Assembly: GCA_035293945.1 (NCBI GenBank)
Contig: DATGLV010000022.1
Location: forward strand, 137,756 to 201,755
Source of the DNA: VAZQ01 sp035293945
GTDB lineage: Bacteria > Pseudomonadota > Alphaproteobacteria > Rhizobiales > Xanthobacteraceae
DNA: 64,000 bases
Direction of reading: 5' to 3'
Of this stretch, positions 59,704 through 64,000 are shown piece after piece. A model generated the notes under the pieces. It searched no databases. It was not told where the DNA came from and saw only the letters and a list, made by a program, of their open reading frames with translations. A program made the position numbers and the translations under genes. Every line of letters starts with the position of its first letter. Position 1 is the first letter of the stretch.

Positions 59704-61233
59704 TCAGCTCTGCGCCTCCGAGAGTTGGTTGAAGCGCGCCTTCTGCTCGTCGGTAAGCGAACCGTAGAAGTCCTCCAGCGCCGGCTGCACGATCTTGATG
59801 GCTTCGAGCATGGCGTTGAGACGCTGCTGCATGGCGGCGACCCGTCCGGGCGGCGTCAGCGCTTCCTCGGCCGAGCAATTGGCCTTGAGGTAGTCCGCCG
59901 CTTTGACTGTCGCATCATCGAGCGCCTGCAGCGCGGCCTTCTGGGCCTGGTTCGGATTGAGTGCCCGCGCGATGCGGGCGCTCGGCATCCCGGTCGGCTT
60001 TGCGACCTGCCCGGTGCACACTTGCGCGAGATCGGGCGACCGATTGCCAGCACGCGACGAAGCCGAAGATTTGGCCTCGGGGGTGATCGGATTGAAGCGG
60101 GCCTTCTGCTCGTCGCTCAAGAGATCATAGAAATGCTCGAGCGCAGGCTGGACTTCGGCGACCGCTTGCAGCATCGCCTCTACCCGCATGCGCATGGCGG
60201 CGAGCCGCCCGGTCGGCGTGCTCGGCAGATCATTGGGGCAGGCCGACTGCAGATCCGCGAGGGATTTCGATGTCGCATCCTTCAACTCGTCCAAAGCCGC
60301 CTGCTGCGTGGCATCGGGCTGGACGGTCTGCGCGATCTGTTCGATAGGCCAAGCTGTGAGCGCCGACACCTGGTCCCGACAGACCTCGGCTGCGGTCACC
60401 GCCGGATTGGTTGCCGCGCGCCGCCGGGTCGCCGGCGACGGTCGCGGGTCGGAATAGTACGGTCCCTCATAGGCGTATGGGCCGAACAGACCGAGGTAGA
60501 GATCGTCATAGGCGTAGAGCCAGAACACATCATATGCAAAGGGCCAGAAGGTGTAATCGATGAAGTCCCAATAGGCGAAGGGCCAGAACACCGGACCGAA
60601 CCAGCCGATCACGATGATGGGACGCCGGTTGCGCCAGAACCAGTCGTGGTCGAAAAACCTTTCGTTCCGCTCGGCTAATTGGCCTTTGAAGGTCCTGCCC
60701 GCCAAAGCTTGGAGGCCGGCGTCGCGGCTCTTGGCAAAGGCGAAAGTGTTGTTGCGCAACGCAGAGGCCGTTCCTCCATTCTTGAGCGATCGCGTCAACG
60801 GGCCGTTGCTCTGGGTGATGTCAGTGCTTGCAAGATGGGAGCCGGCCGGATTGTTTGGTTGCGACGCCAGACGGTTGGTTTGGATATGCTGCGACGTCTG
60901 ATTTCCGCCGCCCAACCTCTGCGTCTCGAAATGCCGGAAATTCGTCGTGCCCCGTGGCGAGGAGTAGAACTGGTGCGAATAAACCTGCGGCACGAGATCG
61001 CCACGTGGGATCACCCCGCTGGTTGACGGTCCACGCAGCATCGGGACAGGAGCTCCGCCACCAATACCGCCGCCGATCCCGCGGGAGAATCCACCGGAAA
61101 TTCCACCACCTACACCTCCTCCTCCCCCGCCGCCCCCGCCGGCGTGATGCTGTTGCGCATCCGCCCGGCTCCCCAGCAACGCGGCGATCGCGCAGATGGA
61201 AGCGCCTACACGAAGCTTCTTGGAACCGCACAT
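59704..61233 (-). CDS. Secreted protein with two LTXXQ (CpxP/Spy-like) repeats
   Basis: A 509-residue exported protein. The ATG at 61233 has a GGGAGG site 5 bases upstream and gives a signal peptide (ICAIAALLGSRADAQ). A Gly-rich run (about 35-60) follows. The middle holds a striking aromatic stretch around YWDFIDYTFWPFAYDVFWLY (about 230-260). Two related helical repeats of about 100 residues follow, each ending in an LTXXQ-like motif (LLSDEQKARFN, SLTDEQKARFN). Spy/CpxP proteins are periplasmic chaperones or stress sensors. The duplication and the aromatic segment are unusual. Confidence 0.75.
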   Translation of the reverse strand: MCGSKKLRVGASICAIAALLGSRADAQQHHAGGGGGGGGGVGGGISGGFSRGIGGGIGGGAPVPMLRGPSTSGVIPRGDLVPQVYSHQFYSSPRGTTNFRHFETQRLGGGNQTSQHIQTNRLASQPNNPAGSHLASTDITQSNGPLTRSLKNGGTASALRNNTFAFAKSRDAGLQALAGRTFKGQLAERNERFFDHDWFWRNRRPIIVIGWFGPVFWPFAYWDFIDYTFWPFAYDVFWLYAYDDLYLGLFGPYAYEGPYYSDPRPSPATRRRAATNPAVTAAEVCRDQVSALTAWPIEQIAQTVQPDATQQAALDELKDATSKSLADLQSACPNDLPSTPTGRLAAMRMRVEAMLQAVAEVQPALEHFYDLLSDEQKARFNPITPEAKSSASSRAGNRSPDLAQVCTGQVAKPTGMPSARIARALNPNQAQKAALQALDDATVKAADYLKANCSAEEALTPPGRVAAMQQRLNAMLEAIKIVQPALEDFYGSLTDEQKARFNQLSEAQS

Positions 61234-61627
61234 AAGAGCCTCCCTCACGGGTATACGGGAACCATCGGAGCGCCGTCCCTGCTCGTGATCTAATGCCGTG
61301 TCATCTTAATGCTCCGTCTCGATCCGCACCATCGACCTATTCCAGCATGGCTCGAGCTCGTTTCAGCCAAGTGCAGCGCGCGCCCCGCCAATACCGCCGC
61401 TGCGGGCGCTGGCACCCATGAAAAGTGCCACGCATTGGCGTGCATCAAGAAAGGAGGTCTCGCGAACATCATGCGTGCTCCCAGAACGTGCTCGCAATTT
61501 CAGCAGCGCCCTGGAACGGAATACGTCGCCTGGAAATTGCCGAGGCATTGACCTACATCAACGCAGGTCCATGCGATCCATAATTACGTAAAGACCTCGG
61601 GAGAAGCGCAGAAGAAAGGAGCGAACG
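61234..61627. other. Divergent intergenic region before the phasin gene
   Basis: 394 bases with no recognised gene or repeat. It should hold promoters for the LTXXQ protein (minus) and the phasin (plus). An AGAAAGGAG ribosome site precedes the phasin start. Confidence 0.45.
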
Positions 61628-61960
61628 ATGGCACAGGAACAAGGGACCGCGCAGGAATTCAGCGCGATGGGACAAAAGACCATCGAGACCATGATGGGCA
61701 TGCAGAGGGGCTTTTTGGGTGCGATGCAGGAGCTCAATCACCAGTGGGTTTCGGGCTTCAACGCGGAGACCGCGCTTGCTTCCGAATTCTTCGCGAAGCT
61801 GGCGGAGGCCAAATCAATCCCTGATGCCGCAATCGCCTGCCAGGGCTGTGTGAACCGGCAAATGGAAATTTTTGCCGAAAACAGTCGCCAGATGATGGCT
61901 GCAAGCGAGAAGTACATGCCGCAGCTGTTCGGCAACGGCTCGGGCGCAGCGAGCACCTAG
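61628..61960 (+). CDS. Phasin-family protein
   Basis: A 110-residue helical protein resembling phasins, which coat polyhydroxyalkanoate granules. Amphipathic helices run through GQKTIETMMGMQRGFLGAM, LASEFFAKLAEAKSIPDAA and NRQMEIFAENSRQMMAASEK. It stands alone with its own ribosome site. Short phasin-like proteins of this kind are common in the Bradyrhizobium group. A GC-rich stem (61973-61990) just after the stop may be its terminator. Confidence 0.75.
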   Translation: MAQEQGTAQEFSAMGQKTIETMMGMQRGFLGAMQELNHQWVSGFNAETALASEFFAKLAEAKSIPDAAIACQGCVNRQMEIFAENSRQMMAASEKYMPQLFGNGSGAAST

Positions 61961-62195
61961 CCGGTCCGGCCTGCTGGGCCGCGGCCCGGCTCAATTGGCG
62001 ACTGCGCACTGCACAACCTTGATATGGAGAAGTCCTTCCGGTCGCGCCCGGGCGCTCACTGTTGGGAACAGCGGATCTTGAGGGGAACACGGAGTTTGGG
62101 GACATGGATCTTGAAGCTCGCGGCGGGACCGTCCGCGGGCGCTGTGGCACTGGACCTGTTGGGCGAAGAAAGCTTGCGGCGCTTGTGATCGGAGA

Positions 62196-62272
62196 TGGTA
62201 GCGGAGGACGGATTTGAACCGCCGACACACGGATTATGATTCCGCTGCTCTAACCAACTGAGCTACTCCGCC
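62196..62272 (-). tRNA. tRNA-Met (anticodon CAU)
   Basis: A 77-base cloverleaf on the minus strand including the encoded ACCA end (62196-62199). The acceptor GGCGGAG pairs with CTCCGCT (one G-U pair). The D arm is GCTC-GTTGGTTA-GAGC, the anticodon arm CGGAAT-CAT-AATCCG, and the T arm is GGCGGTTCAAATCCGTC. Elongator tRNA-Met is the better fit; a CAU-bearing tRNA-Ile2 is the alternative. Confidence 0.93.
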
Positions 62273-62773
62273 GCCGGGCAATTTCAGAGACTTAGGCAAA
62301 GCCGACATTTCTGCCTTCCGCCCAGCCTCGGGGAAACGGCTATGCCCGCCGTTCCGGTGTCTAGGTAACCCGGCAGGTCCGATTTTTCAACTTTTCGCAG
62401 CGCGCATCTCGGCCGGCTACCCGGGTGGGAGCCGGGAGCCAGACTTGGCGCCGCGAGGCGCTCCGACGTGGCACAGGGTCCAGTCCTGCAACGCCCAGCG
62501 CCAAGCTTGCCCCTCGGTTGATCCAGTCAGCGCATTGCCGGCCTTGCCCCGGCAATGCATCGCTGCCGACAGAGATGGACCCGCGGGTCACCAGGGCCTT
62601 CACATCCGGGGAGCGCTTCAGTAGCCCTCTGGGTTACTCCCTTTTGATCCTTGCCTGGCCGATGATGCGACCGTACTGCAACCACTGCCATGCGTAAGGA
62701 ATTCGTGACCCGTAGGAAGGAGCACCACACAAGACCACGGAGCAGCTGTTCGGCGAAGCCAGGAGGGTAATTC
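62273..62773. other. Intergenic region with a palindromic repeat
   Basis: 500 bases between the tRNA and the next gene. It includes GCATTGCCGG / CCGGCAATGC (62532-62541, 62549-62558), a perfect 10-base inverted repeat. It also holds the GACCCGCGGGTC palindrome and flanks (about 62576-62590) shared with 46205. No gene is recognised. An AGGAGG site precedes the ATG at 62774. Confidence 0.5.
62532..62558. repeat. Short palindromic repeat near tRNA-Met
   Basis: Perfect arms GCATTGCCGG and CCGGCAATGC with a 7-base spacer; same style as TTGCCGGG/CCCGGCAA at 46262-46292. Confidence 0.65.
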
Positions 62774-63310
62774 ATGTCCATACCCTGCAAGTTCGAGCGC
62801 AGCATTCTCAGCTATGACGAGCACGGGGTCATTTTGCGCAGTCATCATCCTGAGATTTATGGGGCCGGCCTTGATGACCTCAAGGCTTTACGCCGGGACC
62901 TGCGCGAGATGCGCGACAAGGAGAGCACACTGGCGCGCGCAAAGCGGCTTGAAGCGCGTGGCAAAGGGCCACCGAGAGGACAAAGTCTTCCTGGCACAGC
63001 CGAGCATCCCCTGCAGCGAAAGCAGGTATTCGCCGCGGCCTTGAAACGCGTGAACAGGGAGATCCAGCGCATGGAGAAGCTGGAGGCGCGGACCGCCCAT
63101 ATCGAAGCCGCGCGCCGCGCTCTCGCCATGCGCCGCGCGGCTGAGTTTCCTCCTCGCCCGCAGTCCGGAGACACACCCCGTGAAGGGATGCATCCGCTGC
63201 CGAGCAGGCGGCGACGCACCCGGGTTCCTCCCGCAAAAATCGGCAGCGTATCGCAAGCGACAAAAAATGCTCAGGCGGCACGCGACGCCCGCAATCGATC
63301 TGCCCAGTAA
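62774..63310 (+). CDS. Hypothetical basic, helical protein
   Basis: A 178-residue protein that I do not recognise. The N-terminal 30 residues (FERSILSYDEHGVILRSHH) are followed by long charged helices likely to form a coiled coil (LDDLKALRRDLREMRDKE and ALKRVNREIQRMEKLE). The C-terminus is Arg/Pro-rich and disordered. A strong AGGAGG site is 9 bases upstream. It precedes the membrane SHOCT protein by 21 bases and may be co-transcribed. Confidence 0.65.
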   Translation: MSIPCKFERSILSYDEHGVILRSHHPEIYGAGLDDLKALRRDLREMRDKESTLARAKRLEARGKGPPRGQSLPGTAEHPLQRKQVFAAALKRVNREIQRMEKLEARTAHIEAARRALAMRRAAEFPPRPQSGDTPREGMHPLPSRRRRTRVPPAKIGSVSQATKNAQAARDARNRSAQ

Positions 63311-63331
63311 AGGAAGAAAGGAGAGATCGCG

Positions 63332-63715
63332 ATGTTCTTCCTCTCGGAAGGCTTCACGTTCCGCAATTTCCTGGCCGACGCGTTCGCGATATTCATGTTC
63401 GTCCTGTGGTTCTGGCTCCTCATCATCGTGATCGGCGACCTGTTCCGGCGTCACGACATATCCGGCTGGGGCAAGGCGCTGTGGGTGATCGCCCTGATCA
63501 TATTCCCCTATCTTGCAATATTCGCGTACCTGATCACGCAGTCGAGGGGGATGGCGGAGCGAAGCAGCCAGCAGGCGCAACAGGCGCGTGATGAGTTGCG
63601 CCGCGTGGTCGGCTTCAGCGCGGCCGACGAGATCGAGAAGCTTGACCGTCTCAAAAAATCGGGATCGATCACCGATCAGGAGTTCGCGCGACTGCGCGCC
63701 AAGCTGGTTTCATAA
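63332..63715 (+). CDS. Small membrane protein with PLDc_N-like and SHOCT domains
   Basis: A 127-residue protein with two transmembrane helices (FAIFMFVLWFWLLIIVIGDL and ALWVIALIIFPYLAIFAYLI) of the PLDc_N kind. A linker follows, then a C-terminal SHOCT motif (EIEKLDRLKKSGSITDQEFA). SHOCT motifs mediate oligomerisation; the function is unknown. An AAAGGAG ribosome site precedes the ATG. Confidence 0.8.
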   Translation: MFFLSEGFTFRNFLADAFAIFMFVLWFWLLIIVIGDLFRRHDISGWGKALWVIALIIFPYLAIFAYLITQSRGMAERSSQQAQQARDELRRVVGFSAADEIEKLDRLKKSGSITDQEFARLRAKLVS

Positions 63716-63891
63716 TCATCGTTTTCGGCGGGCCAGCCAAATACTCCGCCGAGGCGACCGCAATGGCTTGCAGGATCAGATCAATACGACTTAGAGAGCA
63801 TCGGCCCGAGACGGGCGGTTTGCATACAGAATTGCATGAGACGCGCCAGCCGCCGCATACCTAGGTCATCGTTTCCGAAGTTCGAATCATA

Positions 63892-64000
63892 TCAGGCGAC
63901 ATCCGCGAGCTTATAGGACCAAGTGTGGATGACGGGGTGGCGGTTGGCGAGCTTTATACCAGCCATGATGCGTTCCTTGAGTTCTTGTTTTGAGGTTACG
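63892..64000 (-). mobile_element. 3' end of a transposase gene (IS630-like), running off the window
   Basis: The last 36 codons on the minus strand read VTSKQELKERIMAGIKLANR, then HPVIHTWSYKLADVA and a stop. The ELKERI...I...NRHPVIHTW pattern is the usual C-terminus of IS630-type DDE transposases. The insertion-sequence end should lie within about 100 bases to the left (63790-63890), where no gene occurs, but its terminal repeat cannot be defined without the other end. Confidence 0.7.

Noticed and set aside
61309..61551. An 80-codon frame upstream of the phasin gene
   Set aside because: No domain, no ribosome site and low-complexity start; not supported as a gene.

Overview
This is a GC-rich chromosomal window that reads as an alphaproteobacterium of the Hyphomicrobiales, most like the Bradyrhizobium/Rhodopseudomonas/Xanthobacteraceae group. 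The pointers are the protein families, a CCA-encoding tRNA-Met, many small palindromic intergenic repeats typical of that group, and a metabolism built around nitrogen and organosulfur scavenging. The taxonomic call is inference; no rRNA is present.

Layout. 1-2816 holds the end of a urease operon (ureC 3' end, ureE, ureF, ureG). 2822-9588 is a tight minus-strand operon of two transglutaminase-like proteins and a circularly permuted ATP-grasp/alpha-E protein, a predicted but uncharacterised peptide-ligation module. 9600-13500 holds a decayed MFS gene, a DUF2147 protein, a dihaem cytochrome c and a secreted metallo-beta-lactamase-fold hydrolase. 13600-19750 holds a LysR regulator divergent from soeABC, a membrane-anchored sulfite dehydrogenase. 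20044-24354 carries a TctC-type binding protein, an NHL-repeat protein, an acyl-carrier-like protein that lacks its serine, a LysR fragment and a phosphopantetheinyl transferase. 24351-32799 is a catabolic region: GntR regulator, D-2-hydroxyacid dehydrogenase, cupin, creatininase-fold amidohydrolase, Gfo/Idh oxidoreductase, Ldh-type dehydrogenase, binding protein, GntR/UTRA regulator, and suyAB (sulfolactate sulfo-lyase). 32986-36200 holds a persulfide dioxygenase-rhodanese and a LeuC/LeuD-type dehydratase. 36500-41254 holds LysR/pirin and two MFS transporters. 41508-54344 is a nitrogen region: alpha/beta hydrolase, cyanase, FCD-GntR, urtA, a biuret-hydrolase-like cysteine hydrolase, a beta-barrel outer-membrane protein, an NCS2-like permease, atzG-atzE-atzH and an allophanate hydrolase. 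54950-64000 holds an orphan RND adaptor, an M16 protease, a Nudix hydrolase, a tandem LTXXQ protein, a phasin, tRNA-Met, two small proteins and the end of a transposase.

How the genes may work together. Sulfur: the D-2-hydroxyacid dehydrogenase and the Ldh-type dehydrogenase could interconvert sulfolactate enantiomers. SuyAB would then split (R)-sulfolactate into pyruvate and sulfite, and SoeABC would oxidise sulfite to sulfate. The persulfide dioxygenase is another sulfite source. Nitrogen: biuret, 1-carboxybiuret, allophanate, cyanate and urea would all be broken down to ammonium. Two good sigma-54 promoters, each with a related 12-bp palindrome upstream, point to nitrogen-limitation control of urtA and of the outer-membrane protein/permease/atz genes.

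Decay and repeats: there are at least four gene remnants (MFS, LysR C-terminus, isochorismatase-fold hydrolase, Phd-type antitoxin) and about nine palindromic repeat elements, two of them read through as protein. All family assignments come from reading the sequence; no database search was run.
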